From: Opitutaceae bacterium
GTDB taxonomy: Bacteria; Verrucomicrobiota; Verrucomicrobiia; Opitutales; Opitutaceae
Length of the DNA stretch: 64,000 bases
Direction of reading: 5' to 3'
Assembly: GCA_041395105.1 (NCBI GenBank)
Contig: JAWLBB010000001.1
Span: forward strand, 248,001-312,000
Shown here: positions 9,467 to 20,383 of the stretch, in pieces
Position numbering within the stretch: position 1 is the first letter of the stretch
Layout: each line of letters opens with the position of its first letter
Notes under the pieces: model-generated
Seen by the model: only the letters and a program-made list of their open reading frames with translations
What the model was told of the DNA's origin: nothing
Databases searched by the model: none
Translations under genes and position numbers: made by a program

Positions 9467-9473
<7 letters not shown>
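9447..9473 (-). repeat. Perfect hairpin overlapping tRNA 3' end
   Basis: An 11-bp perfect stem (9447-9457 with 9463-9473) around a 5-nt loop. The arm nearest the tRNA contains the encoded CCA, the discriminator and the last acceptor bases of tRNA-Ile2. No T-run follows on the minus strand, so it is not a classical intrinsic terminator; it may shape 3' processing or belong to the surrounding repeat structure. Confidence 0.6.
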
Positions 9474-9542
<69 letters not shown>

Positions 9543-9636
9543 GTGCCAGTTTCGCTCACTTTTGGTCGACCGCACGAAAACGTCCAGTCTGAAGACTCGA
9601 AGGATGAATCACCTGAGCGCTGGCGATTCGAGCAGC

Positions 9637-9744
<108 letters not shown>

Positions 9745-9792
9745 TGCAGTTGCCGGTGCGGCAACGGGTTGTCGGCCTTTCAGGCCTCGGAA

Positions 9793-10935
9793 CTATTCAG
9801 GATCTGCTTCCTCAGGGCCGGGATTCGCGTAGGCCGGGTCAATCGCCCGGATCGAGACATCGCCGTCTTCAAGGATGCGGACGTCGAGAGGCACCAGGGT
9901 CACTCCCTGCAGGTTGATGGTGTGGGCATTGTCGCCAACCCAGGGTTTGAGAGCGTCCTCCGGACTGATCGGCGGGACGTTGGCGTTGAAGAAAGCGGTG
10001 CACCACCACTGGCCGTCTTTGTCCTGAAAGGGAGTGCCGTGTCCCAGGAATCGGCCGGCAAAACGGCGCGGACCATAAGGGCCTGTGATCGTATCGGCCG
10101 TGCAGTAGTAAAGGTTGTAGGTGCCTTTGCGCATCTGGTCGGTGGACCAGGCCGTCCCGAAATGGACATACTTGCGGCCGATCTTCCGGAGAGTGGCGCC
10201 TTCGTGTCCGATCCGCCGGTCCGATGGGTCGATCCGGACCGGCTCCGCCGCGAAGCCGTTGTATCCTTGTTTCAAAGGCGCGATCGAAGTATTGCCCCAG
10301 AGCAGGTAAACGATCCCGTCAACATCGCGAAAGAGGGAGGGATCATGTTTGCCCAGCATTTCCGCCCCCATCGGAAAGGTCCAGGGACCGGCCAGATCAC
10401 CACCCGAAGAGACGATGAGGTTGGCTCCCTGTTTGACCGGCGAGGGCGATGTATGGACCAGGATCCACTTTCCGTCGAGTTGGATCAACTCCGGTGCCCA
10501 GAGACGCCAGTCCGCCTCCGGCACCGTGGCAAAGGCCTCCGGGGCCGCCCCGGCCCAATAGCCATCCCGCAGGTCGAAGACCGGTCCGACTGATTCCCAG
10601 GTGATCAGATCGGCACTGCGCCAGACCCGGATCTTCGTGCCGACCACGGCCGGCTTGAGTGATCCCGTTATCCCGGGGTTGTCCAGGCCGCTGTTGTAGG
10701 GATCTCCAAACTCTCGGGGGTCACCGGGTTCCGGGGTGGTCCCGGTGAGGTAATAGAGGCCGTCCGGAGCGAGATAGATATAGGGGTCGCGGATCCAGCC
10801 GTCCTTGATGTGAAGAGCCCGGTCATGGCTCGACAAGCCTGACCGGATCTCATCCGGCGACTGCGCGGCAAAGGCGGAGGCGAAAGGAGTGGCACTCATC
10901 AGAGTCAGGAAAAGGATTGAAGAACGGTGTAGCAT
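9793..10935 (-). CDS. Secreted glycoside hydrolase family 43-like protein
   Basis: A 380-residue protein with a signal peptide at residues 1-24 (ending SAFAA). It shows the five-bladed propeller pattern of GH43: IRDPYIYLAPDGLYYLTG (catalytic-base Asp), WRLWAPELIQLDGKWILVHT, KHDPSLFRDVDGIVYLLWG (pKa-modulating Asp), GHEGATLRKIGRKYVHFG (acid Glu) and GHGTPFQDKDGQWW. Predicted to cleave arabinose- or xylose-containing side chains or galactans; specificity is not determinable here. It stands alone on the minus strand downstream of a 344-bp spacer. Confidence 0.88.
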   Translation of the reverse strand: MLHRSSILFLTLMSATPFASAFAAQSPDEIRSGLSSHDRALHIKDGWIRDPYIYLAPDGLYYLTGTTPEPGDPREFGDPYNSGLDNPGITGSLKPAVVGTKIRVWRSADLITWESVGPVFDLRDGYWAGAAPEAFATVPEADWRLWAPELIQLDGKWILVHTSPSPVKQGANLIVSSGGDLAGPWTFPMGAEMLGKHDPSLFRDVDGIVYLLWGNTSIAPLKQGYNGFAAEPVRIDPSDRRIGHEGATLRKIGRKYVHFGTAWSTDQMRKGTYNLYYCTADTITGPYGPRRFAGRFLGHGTPFQDKDGQWWCTAFFNANVPPISPEDALKPWVGDNAHTINLQGVTLVPLDVRILEDGDVSIRAIDPAYANPGPEEADPE

Positions 10936-11279
10936 GGTTGGTCCGGACGCGAAGGAGCCGGGGATCAGGTTCCTCAGGACAGGACGAAGACCTTGGGGCC
11001 GGTCGTCCAGTGCTGAGCAGGTTGACCGTTAGCCCGGGAGAATCGCCAGAAACCCGACGCCGGATTCCTGCCCGTGTCTGTCCCTGCGAAGCCGGAAGGT
11101 CCTCCCTCCAATTCGATCAGAAATGGAGGGTCGCGCTCTCGCGACCTCAATGGTGCGGATCTGTGGGGGGAATCCAGACCATCGCAGAGACGTTGCCTCC
11201 ACGGGATCTCCCGGCAACGGAGTGCCGGGGCTACACTTTTCTCACAGAACGAACCTTCGCTGTTTCCCTTTCGACGAGG
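10936..11279. other. Intergenic spacer with one small hairpin
   Basis: No coding frame with credible features. On the minus strand it is the leader of the GH43 gene and the trailer of icd. A perfect 7-bp hairpin lies at 11130-11147 (GGTCGCG-ctct-CGCGACC) with no following T-run. Promoters for the GH43 gene must lie here, but no clear -35/-10 pair was recognised. Confidence 0.5.
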
Positions 11280-13505
<2,226 letters not shown>

Positions 13506-13806
13506 GATAAAGGGAAACAGGAATTTACAGCCTGCCACTTAAACCGCAGGAAAGGCACGATCAAAAAGAAAAGTTCCGGTTGGTTCGTCCGGCTCAAACG
13601 ACTCACCACGGGATTTCCCGGCTACTGCGCCCGATCCGCGACTTCGATGGAAACGGATCAGCGGGAAGAGTTCGATCTTTTCCCACCGCAGCTCGGGCTC
13701 CGTCGACGGCTCGGGAATCGTCCGGAAACCGGCCGGATGGGTTTGCGCCCGACTTCTTAATGGGTTTGTTTTCGCGAATTGCAAAATACGAAAACTGTTT
13801 CCCCAA
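13506..13806. other. Divergent intergenic region between icd and baeRF-like gene
   Basis: A 301-bp region with no credible gene. It must contain promoters for both flanking genes. Just upstream of the plus-strand start, 13768-13774 and 13789-13795 form a 7-bp inverted repeat (GTTTTCG...CGAAAAC) with a 14-bp AT-richer centre that could be an operator or part of a promoter. No strong ribosome site precedes 13807. Confidence 0.45.
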
Positions 13807-14859
13807 ATGAAGCCTGATCCACTCGCCGCCCTGGTCCATCGTCTCGTCGAAATCGAACCCGACGAAAGCCCGCTCATCAGTTGCTTCCTCGATCTTCAGC
13901 GGAAGCACTCGGAATGGATGTCCGATCTGGACTACCCGTCCTCGCTTTTCGCCAAGCGTCTGACCGGCCAGCGCCGGACCGACTTTGAGGACGCCCTGGG
14001 CGAGATACGGTCCTACCTGGAAAAATCGCTCGACCCCCACTCCAAGAGTGTGGCCCTTTACGCCAGATGGGGTGAAAACCCCTTCTTCACCGCCACTGAG
14101 TTTCAGGTCCCGCTGAAACCGCTCTTCGTGGCGGATACTCTGCCCCACATCTATCCTTTGATCGAACTGAAGGATTCCTATCACCGCTTCGTCATTGTCA
14201 TCACCACCGAAGAAGAGGCCCGTATCCTCGAGACGACGATTGGAGCGGTGACCGAGCAGATTCTCGCGAAACGCCCCGAACTTCGCCAGAGGGTCGGCCG
14301 GGAATGGACCCGCGAGCACTACCGCAATCACAAACGGGAACGGGAACAGCAGTTCATTCACGAAAAGATCCGCATTCTCGAGGACCTGATGAATCGAAAA
14401 GGGCACAATCATCTCATCGTGGCGGGCAGCCCGAAGATGGTCGGGCGTCTGGCCGAGGCTCTGCCCACCCGTCTGAGGAAGAAACTGATCACCTCCATGG
14501 CCGCCAATCCCAGCAGCGGAATCGGTCCCATTCTCCTGGAGTCCATTCATCAGTTCACCCTGGCCGAGTCCGGGGAAAGTCACGACCGGGTCGATATGCT
14601 GGAGGCCTCCGTCATGAAAGGAGGGCTTGCCGTGTCCGGACTCGAGGCCAGCCTCGACGCGATGAGAGACGGGTATGCCGACATGCTGATCATCGATCAG
14701 GATTTCGAGGATGCAGAAACCCGCGAAGAGCTGATCCGCCTGGCCCTGAAAACGAACACTCAGATCGAAACGGTGTCCGGCAGCGAACCACTCAAACGTC
14801 TGGCCGGGGTCGGCTGCCTCCTGCGCTATCGGCCGGGCGAGCTGGTTTCGGGCAGGTAG
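13807..14859 (+). CDS. baeRF-like protein (bacterial archaeo-eukaryotic release-factor family)
   Basis: A 350-residue cytoplasmic protein. The C-terminal half has the eRF1-like alternation IRILEDLMNRKGHNHLIVAGSPKMVGRLAEALP and GLEASLDAMRDGYADMLIIDQDFED, consistent with the baeRF families described as bacterial relatives of eRF1/Pelota domains. The N-terminal half (ISCFLDLQRKHSEW, FEDALGEIRSYLEKSLDPHSKSVALYA) also matches that arrangement. No GGQ motif is present, so peptide release as in true eRF1 is not implied; roles in ribosome rescue are only proposed for the families. The assignment is by overall pattern, not by an invariant residue. Confidence 0.6.
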   Translation: MKPDPLAALVHRLVEIEPDESPLISCFLDLQRKHSEWMSDLDYPSSLFAKRLTGQRRTDFEDALGEIRSYLEKSLDPHSKSVALYARWGENPFFTATEFQVPLKPLFVADTLPHIYPLIELKDSYHRFVIVITTEEEARILETTIGAVTEQILAKRPELRQRVGREWTREHYRNHKREREQQFIHEKIRILEDLMNRKGHNHLIVAGSPKMVGRLAEALPTRLRKKLITSMAANPSSGIGPILLESIHQFTLAESGESHDRVDMLEASVMKGGLAVSGLEASLDAMRDGYADMLIIDQDFEDAETREELIRLALKTNTQIETVSGSEPLKRLAGVGCLLRYRPGELVSGR

Positions 14860-14939
14860 CCGGTCAAAGCCAGCCAGCCACACCCGGATGAGTGCGCTTC
14901 AGGCTCGCCCAGGCGCACGGCCCCGTCTACAACGTCCGC

Positions 14940-15947
14940 ATGCCCCGGATTCCCCGCCGGACCTTCCCCTGCCCGGCTGGGCTATACCTTGTCTTCCTGC
15001 TCCTGGCGGGACCGGCCATCGGGTCTGCCGACGCGCAGGTGACCGCCATGAAAGTCCTGCTTCACCGCACCTACACCTACAAGACCGTGCAGAACCTCGA
15101 GATCCAGGCCGAGGTCAGCCGAGCCGATGATGCACTGGAAAGACCTGTCCTCGTTTGGATCCACGGCGGGGCCATGATGAAGGGAGATCGCTTCAACCAG
15201 TGGGAAAAGCCCTTTCCCCGGATGATGCTCGAGGCCGGGTACATCATCGTCAGCATCGATTACCGGCTGGCTCCCGAGACAAAGCTGCCGGGGATCATCG
15301 CGGATGTGGCCGACGCCTGCGCCTGGGTCCGCGCCGAAGGACCCCGACTCTTCGGCGCCCGGACCGACCGTCTCGCCGTGGCCGGTGGATCCGCCGGCGG
15401 CTACCTGACCCTTGCCGCCGGCCACCATGTGACACCCCCGCCAACCGTTCTGGCATCGTTCTCGGGCTACTGCGACCTTGTCGGTCCTTGGGCGACCGGA
15501 CCAAGCATCGATCCCGAACACCGGGAAAGCGGTCTCGGCCCGGAGGAGATGACCGCCTTCAAGCCCGGCCCGGCCGTATCCAACAAATACGAACGCACCT
15601 ATGATATCACCCCGGTTTACAACACGTGGCGCCAGAGGGGAGAGTGGCCGTTCGCCCTGACCGGCTGGGACCCGGTTTCGGAAAGAGACAACTACCTGCC
15701 CTACCTGAATGATCGCGGGGTGACTCCCGATTACCCGCCCACCATTATGGTGCACGGAACCCGGGACCTCGATGTGGACTACCACCAGGAGATCCAGATG
15801 GCCGAGGCACTCGAAGCGGAGGGCGTCTCCCACCAGCTGATCCTGCTGGAAGGCGCCAACCACAACCTGGGCGGTATCGATCCGGGCAAGACGGAGAACG
15901 CCCTGCGCAAGGCCATGGCCTTTGTCCGTTTCCACATGGAAGAGTGA
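14940..15947 (+). CDS. Secreted alpha/beta hydrolase (HSL/BD-FAE-like esterase)
   Basis: About 335 residues from the ATG at 14940, which begins a signal peptide (CPAGLYLVFLLLAGPAIGSADA); a GTG at 14892 would extend it by 16 residues. Motifs: oxyanion-hole HGG in VLVWIHGGAMMKGD, YRLAPETKLPG, nucleophile elbow AVAGGSAGGYLT, the acid in HGTRDLDVDYH and the catalytic His in LEGANHNLGG. This is the layout of hormone-sensitive-lipase-type and feruloyl/acetyl esterases. It probably de-esterifies plant or algal polysaccharides or small esters outside the cytoplasm. Confidence 0.85.
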   Translation: MPRIPRRTFPCPAGLYLVFLLLAGPAIGSADAQVTAMKVLLHRTYTYKTVQNLEIQAEVSRADDALERPVLVWIHGGAMMKGDRFNQWEKPFPRMMLEAGYIIVSIDYRLAPETKLPGIIADVADACAWVRAEGPRLFGARTDRLAVAGGSAGGYLTLAAGHHVTPPPTVLASFSGYCDLVGPWATGPSIDPEHRESGLGPEEMTAFKPGPAVSNKYERTYDITPVYNTWRQRGEWPFALTGWDPVSERDNYLPYLNDRGVTPDYPPTIMVHGTRDLDVDYHQEIQMAEALEAEGVSHQLILLEGANHNLGGIDPGKTENALRKAMAFVRFHMEE

Positions 15948-16033
15948 ATCGCCGGCAGCCTGGAACTCAGAGCCAGGGCATCCACGCTGCAGGTCCGCGG
16001 AAATTGCCCGAGGTCCGCGGACAGCAGTCCCCG

Positions 16034-16879
16034 TCACGCCTGTGGTTTTTCGCCGGGCGGAAAGAGCTTGTGCTCGTGAGGCCAGACGATGGCGCGGCGC
16101 TCCGGTGTCAGACGTTCGAGCAATCCCTTTGACGGGCGGTAAGGCAGCCGGAACATGCCCCAGGAGGGACCGTAGCGGTAGACCGCGATGCGCCGCTGGC
16201 CCGGATTGACCCGCTTGGCCGAGCCATGTGAGATCGCATCCACGAAGAGAAGGGCGTCTCCTTTTTCCAGGTGAACCTCGACCGCGCCGGTCACCCCGTC
16301 GACCGATCGCGATTCCCCCTGTTTCATCGAAGCCCTGTCGAATTCCGGATGCTGGAAATTCGCCTTGTGGCTGCCCGGGATGACCATGGTCCCTCCATCG
16401 CCCGGACCGATGTCGGTGAAGGCCATCAGGATATTGATCATCCCGCATTGGAAGAGCCCGTTGTGATAGCGGAACTGGCACCGCTTCGCTGTGTTGTGGC
16501 CGCCGGAATGCAGACCGATGGCATCGCCCGGTCCCCGAATACTGGCGAAATTCTCATCGATGAAGAGCTTGCCGTGATTGTAGTCGAAGGTGTTTTCGCC
16601 GCCGACAAACCGGGTGACCTTGGCGATCCACGACGGGTGGTCGATCAGGCGCTCCCAGGGCTCGCCCGCTTCGTAGATCTGCTGCACGTTGAGTCCCTCC
16701 GTCCCGGTATAGGTGTGCGCGTGGGCATGGCCGCGCCACTCCCCGGGTTTGAGATGCTGCAGGTCGTCGAGGATGGCGTTGCAGTCCGCCACTTCCTTGG
16801 GTGAGAGCGCATTCTTCAGGATGATGTAGCCGCGAAGATCGAAGAGATAGACGTCGAGATCGGTCAGGGTTGCTTGCAT
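16034..16879 (-). CDS. Phytanoyl-CoA dioxygenase (PhyH)-like protein, copy A
   Basis: 281 residues, a cupin-fold Fe(II)/2-oxoglutarate oxygenase relative. Typical elements are DLDVYLFDLRGYIILKNALS at the N-terminus, MAFTDIGPGDGGTMVIPGSHKANF, the distal His in DAISHGSAKRVNPGQRR, and the 2-oxoglutarate-binding Arg there. The usual His-X-Asp iron motif is replaced by HSGGH in GLHSGGHN, as in some bacterial subfamilies, so activity is uncertain. It is the downstream member of a tandem pair, about 95 percent identical (14 differences in 281) to the protein at 17106-17951. The substrate is unknown. Confidence 0.85.
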   Translation of the reverse strand: MQATLTDLDVYLFDLRGYIILKNALSPKEVADCNAILDDLQHLKPGEWRGHAHAHTYTGTEGLNVQQIYEAGEPWERLIDHPSWIAKVTRFVGGENTFDYNHGKLFIDENFASIRGPGDAIGLHSGGHNTAKRCQFRYHNGLFQCGMINILMAFTDIGPGDGGTMVIPGSHKANFQHPEFDRASMKQGESRSVDGVTGAVEVHLEKGDALLFVDAISHGSAKRVNPGQRRIAVYRYGPSWGMFRLPYRPSKGLLERLTPERRAIVWPHEHKLFPPGEKPQA

Positions 16880-17105
16880 GGGGAGGGCCGGTTGAAGGGC
16901 ACGGGGTGAAGAAAAAGCCGGTTGCGGCAGTCCTGCCTTCCCGGTTGTCCTCAGAAAATGTCGGTTGCTCCGCCGAGAACCATCAAATTCGGCGGAATCC
17001 GTGGGAATTTCCCATCATACCCCTTTGAAACCGGTGATGCCCCTGGAGTTTTCTCTTTGAGCCGCTCTATGCGGCGAAGGCATGCAGAAAGGTGCCCAAC
17101 AACCC

Positions 17106-17951
17106 CTACGCCTGCGGTCCTTCGCCCGGCGGAAAGAGCTTGTGCTCGTGAGGCCAGACGATGGCGCGGCGCTCCGGGGTCAGACGATCCAGCAGAGCCC
17201 TGGAGGGGCGGTAGGGATGCCGGAACATGCCCCAGGAGGGACCGTAGCGGTAGACCGCGATGCGCCGTTGGCCCGGATTGACCCGCTTGGCCGAGCCATG
17301 TGAGATCGCATCCACGAAGAGAAGGGCGTCTCCTTTTTCCAGGTGAACCTCGACCGCGCCGGTCACCCCGTCGACCGATCGCGATTCCCCCTGTTTCATC
17401 GAAGCCCTGTCGAATTCCGGATGCTGGAAATTCGCCTTGTGGCTGCCCGGGATGACCATGGTACCCCCATCACCCGGACCGATGTCGGTGAAAGCCATCA
17501 GAATATTGATCTGGCCGCACTGAAAGAGGCCGTTGTGAAAGCGGAACTGGCAGCGCTTCGGTGTATTGTGGCCGCCGGAATGCAGGCCGATGGCATCGCC
17601 CGGTCCGCGGATACTGGCAAAGGCTTCGTCGATGAAGAGCTTGCCGTGATTGTAGTCGAAGGTGTTTTCGCCGCCGACAAACCGGGTGACCTTGGCGATC
17701 CACGACGGGTGGTCGATCAGCCGCTCCCAGGGTTCGCCCGCTTCGTAGATCTGCTGCACATTGAGTCCCTCGGTCCCGGTATAGGTGTGCGCATGGGCAT
17801 GGCCGCGCCACTCCCCGGGTTTGAGATGCTGCAGGTCGTCGAGGATGGCGTTGCACTCCGCCACTTCCTGGGAAGAGAGCGCGTTCTTCAGAATGAGATA
17901 ACCGCGCAGGTCGAATAGGTAGACGTCGAGATCAGTCAGAGTCGCATTCAT
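17106..17951 (-). CDS. Phytanoyl-CoA dioxygenase (PhyH)-like protein, copy B
   Basis: 281 residues, the upstream member of the tandem pair. The ATG at 17951 (MNATLTDLDVYLFDLRGY) matches the start of copy A; an upstream extension is not conserved between copies. Differences from copy A are scattered and include N/A in the FIDE-FAS segment, A/P in GHNT-K, M/Q in FQCG-INIL and L/H in GMF-PYRP, mostly around the presumed active-site rim. The DNA is near-identical across the coding part but the leaders differ, so each copy may have its own control. It is divergent from the fucosidase gene. Confidence 0.85.
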   Translation of the reverse strand: MNATLTDLDVYLFDLRGYLILKNALSSQEVAECNAILDDLQHLKPGEWRGHAHAHTYTGTEGLNVQQIYEAGEPWERLIDHPSWIAKVTRFVGGENTFDYNHGKLFIDEAFASIRGPGDAIGLHSGGHNTPKRCQFRFHNGLFQCGQINILMAFTDIGPGDGGTMVIPGSHKANFQHPEFDRASMKQGESRSVDGVTGAVEVHLEKGDALLFVDAISHGSAKRVNPGQRRIAVYRYGPSWGMFRHPYRPSRALLDRLTPERRAIVWPHEHKLFPPGEGPQA

Positions 17952-18114
17952 GGGGTGGATTGGGCGAATAAATCCGGAGAGACAACAGAGTCCAATGGAT
18001 TCGTCACTTCCAACCATGATCGGGAAAACGGCAGAATCCATCCGTCAGTTTTCCGGTTCGTTCGATGCGCAATAGGGTCGACCTGGCCGGGTGGACCGAT
18101 CAGGCTGCGTTACC

Positions 18115-19506
18115 ATGAGAACCCCGATTCGAGCCTTCCTCATCGCGGCGGTCGCCACCGGCCTGAGTCCTTCCCTGGTATTGGCCTCGGAGACAGCCGC
18201 TCAACCGGTTGCGGAATCCCGGGAGGCCTTCGATCAACGCATGTCCTGGTGGCGTGATGCCACCTTCGGAATGTTTATTCACTGGGGTCCCTATGCCGTT
18301 CCGGCCGGCATTCATGCCGGAAAACCGGTCGAAGGCATCGGCGAGTGGATCATGCAGAAGGCCGCCATTCCGGTTTCCGAGTACGAGGACTATGCAAGAC
18401 GGTTCAACCCGACCGCCTTCGACGCGGACGAATGGGTGCGGATCGCCCGGGATGCCGGGATGAAGTACATCATCATCACCTCCAAGCATCACGACGGGTT
18501 CTGCCTGTGGGACTCGAAGGTGACCGGGTATGACGCCATGGATTTCGCCCCCATCCACCGTGATCTCCTCGGGGAGCTCAAGGCCGCCTGCGACCGGCAG
18601 GGGATGATCCTCGGCTTCTACCACTCGATCATGGATTGGCACCATCCGGATGCCCAGGGCCCCCACTACCCGACCTACAATACCAGGGAGAAGTCCAACC
18701 CGGACTTTGAGCGTTACGTCGAGGGCACCCTCAAGCCCCAGATCCGCGAGTTGATCGAGAACTACAATCCAGCCGTGCTCTGGTTCGATGGCGAATGGAT
18801 TCCGGAGTGGACCCACCAACAGGGCCTCGACCTTTATGCCTATGTGCGAAGCCTGAGTCCCGGGATCATCATCAACAACCGCGTGGACAAGGGGCGCCAG
18901 GGGATGAAGGGCATGAACCGGGACGATCAGGACTATGCCGGTGATTTCGGCACTCCCGAGCAGGAGATACTCGAGGGGGCTTCCGATTTCGACTGGGAAT
19001 CCTGCATGACAATGAACGATACCTGGGGCTTCAAGTCAGACGACCGGAATTGGAAATCTGCCGAAAACCTGATCCACAACCTCATTGATATTGCCGCCAA
19101 GGGTGGCAACTACCTCCTGAATGTCGGACCGACGGCCGAGGGAATCATCCCGGCAGCCAGCGTCGAGCGTTTGGCCCTCATGGGGATCTGGCTCCGCACC
19201 AATGGAGAGGCCATTCTTGGCACGGAACGCCTAGCCCAATTCAGCGAGGGCGACTCCGTTTTCTACACCCGGCGCGGTTCGGATCGCACCGTCTACGCCA
19301 TCCTCACCCGCTGGCCGGAGGAACCGCTCGCGCTGACCCGGGTGGTTCCGGATGAAGGCAGTGAGATCCATCTCCTGGGCTACCCGGAACCGCTTGCCTG
19401 GCAGACCGACGGATCGGTCACCACGATCACCCTGCCTCCCGCCGGACGGGCGGTCAGCGAACACGCCTGGACCCTGCGAATCCATGGAGAGGAAAGAAGT
19501 GATTGA
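18115..19506 (+). CDS. Secreted alpha-L-fucosidase (GH29)
   Basis: 463 residues from the ATG at 18115, which begins a signal peptide (MRTPIRAFLIAAVATGLSPSLVLA). GH29 signatures are WWRDATFGMFIHWGPYAVPAG, YIIITSKHHDGFCLWDSK, GFYHSIMDWHHPD, the nucleophile Asp in PAVLWFDGEW and the later GGNYLLNVGPTAEG. The C-terminal beta-sandwich is present. It hydrolyses terminal alpha-L-fucose, which suits a degrader of fucoidan or host glycans, consistent with the sulfatases nearby. It is divergent from the PhyH pair. Confidence 0.95.
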   Translation: MRTPIRAFLIAAVATGLSPSLVLASETAAQPVAESREAFDQRMSWWRDATFGMFIHWGPYAVPAGIHAGKPVEGIGEWIMQKAAIPVSEYEDYARRFNPTAFDADEWVRIARDAGMKYIIITSKHHDGFCLWDSKVTGYDAMDFAPIHRDLLGELKAACDRQGMILGFYHSIMDWHHPDAQGPHYPTYNTREKSNPDFERYVEGTLKPQIRELIENYNPAVLWFDGEWIPEWTHQQGLDLYAYVRSLSPGIIINNRVDKGRQGMKGMNRDDQDYAGDFGTPEQEILEGASDFDWESCMTMNDTWGFKSDDRNWKSAENLIHNLIDIAAKGGNYLLNVGPTAEGIIPAASVERLALMGIWLRTNGEAILGTERLAQFSEGDSVFYTRRGSDRTVYAILTRWPEEPLALTRVVPDEGSEIHLLGYPEPLAWQTDGSVTTITLPPAGRAVSEHAWTLRIHGEERSD

Positions 19507-19689
19507 ACCTCCAAGGGCTCGGTTCCGGCTCGAAAGACAGACCGGCGAGAGGTGAGGGACCGAGTCGATCGCCTTCCTTCAGCCGCAGATTTTCAGGAGA
19601 GGCCTTTCGCCTCGGAGCAAAGATTGACCGGGACGCAGAGCCTCTCCTTAAGAGGAAACGCGGGGGAAACCGCCCTATCCGGAGTCCGT

Positions 19690-20286
19690 CTATCCGTCCA
19701 GTTTCATCCCCATCTGAAAACCCCAGTCTTCCGCCGCAATCTCGTGCATTCCGATATGTCGGTAGAAGGCCACGGCGTTGAGATTCTGACCTGAAACACC
19801 GAGATAAAGCCCCCGGGCACCGCGCGCCTTGGCCAGATCCGCCCAAGCCATGATCGATCTCCGCCCCCACCCGCCCTTCTGAACCCGGGGCAACAGATCG
19901 ATATGAAGATGGGCCGGATAGTCGTCGACGAAATCCGGCACTTCCATCTGGCGGTCGAGGTATTCCAGGATCCATCCATCGAAGGCGCCGGGTGGCGGCG
20001 TCAGGTTCCGGAAGCGGTCCCGGATCTCCGGGAGCCAGGTCTGATTGAACCAGAGGGCAAAAGCCCGGGAATCAAAGGCCCCGAGAACGTAGCCGCAGGG
20101 GCCTTCGTCGTCTTCCAGCACCAGGCAGGAATCCGCGTCATAAACCGGATACGGCGCGGCAAAAACCGCCCCGACCAGATCCGGATGGGTGCAGCGGCCC
20201 GACCCGTCCCCTCCATTGGCTCCCGTCTCCAGACAAATCCGATACAACGAGGGCAGATCCGTAGAACGGTAGGGGCGGAGGTTCAT
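19690..20286 (-). CDS. GNAT-family N-acetyltransferase
   Basis: 198 residues beginning MNLRPYRSTDLPSLYRICLETG. The acetyl-CoA loop lies in HIDLLPRVQKGGWGRRSIMAW (variant of Q/RxxGxG/A), followed by LYLGVSGQNLNAVAFYRHIGMHEI, the typical motif B (N..A..FY...GF-type). Acceptor unknown. Members of this subgroup are annotated as putative GCN5-related or O-GlcNAcase-linked acetyltransferases. It lies 97 bp downstream of the GH5 gene on the same strand and may be cotranscribed. Confidence 0.85.
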   Translation of the reverse strand: MNLRPYRSTDLPSLYRICLETGANGGDGSGRCTHPDLVGAVFAAPYPVYDADSCLVLEDDEGPCGYVLGAFDSRAFALWFNQTWLPEIRDRFRNLTPPPGAFDGWILEYLDRQMEVPDFVDDYPAHLHIDLLPRVQKGGWGRRSIMAWADLAKARGARGLYLGVSGQNLNAVAFYRHIGMHEIAAEDWGFQMGMKLDG

Positions 20287-20383
20287 CGCGTCGGGAGCTT
20301 GGACGAAGCCCCAACCGAAATCAACCCACTCCGGTGCAGGATCCCGGGGCCGGATCTGGGTTCGGGTCCAGCTTTCAGGTCGT

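Noticed and set aside
13603..14883. Long minus-strand frame opposite the baeRF-like gene
   Set aside because: No motifs and it overlaps a better-supported plus-strand gene throughout; typical high-GC shadow.
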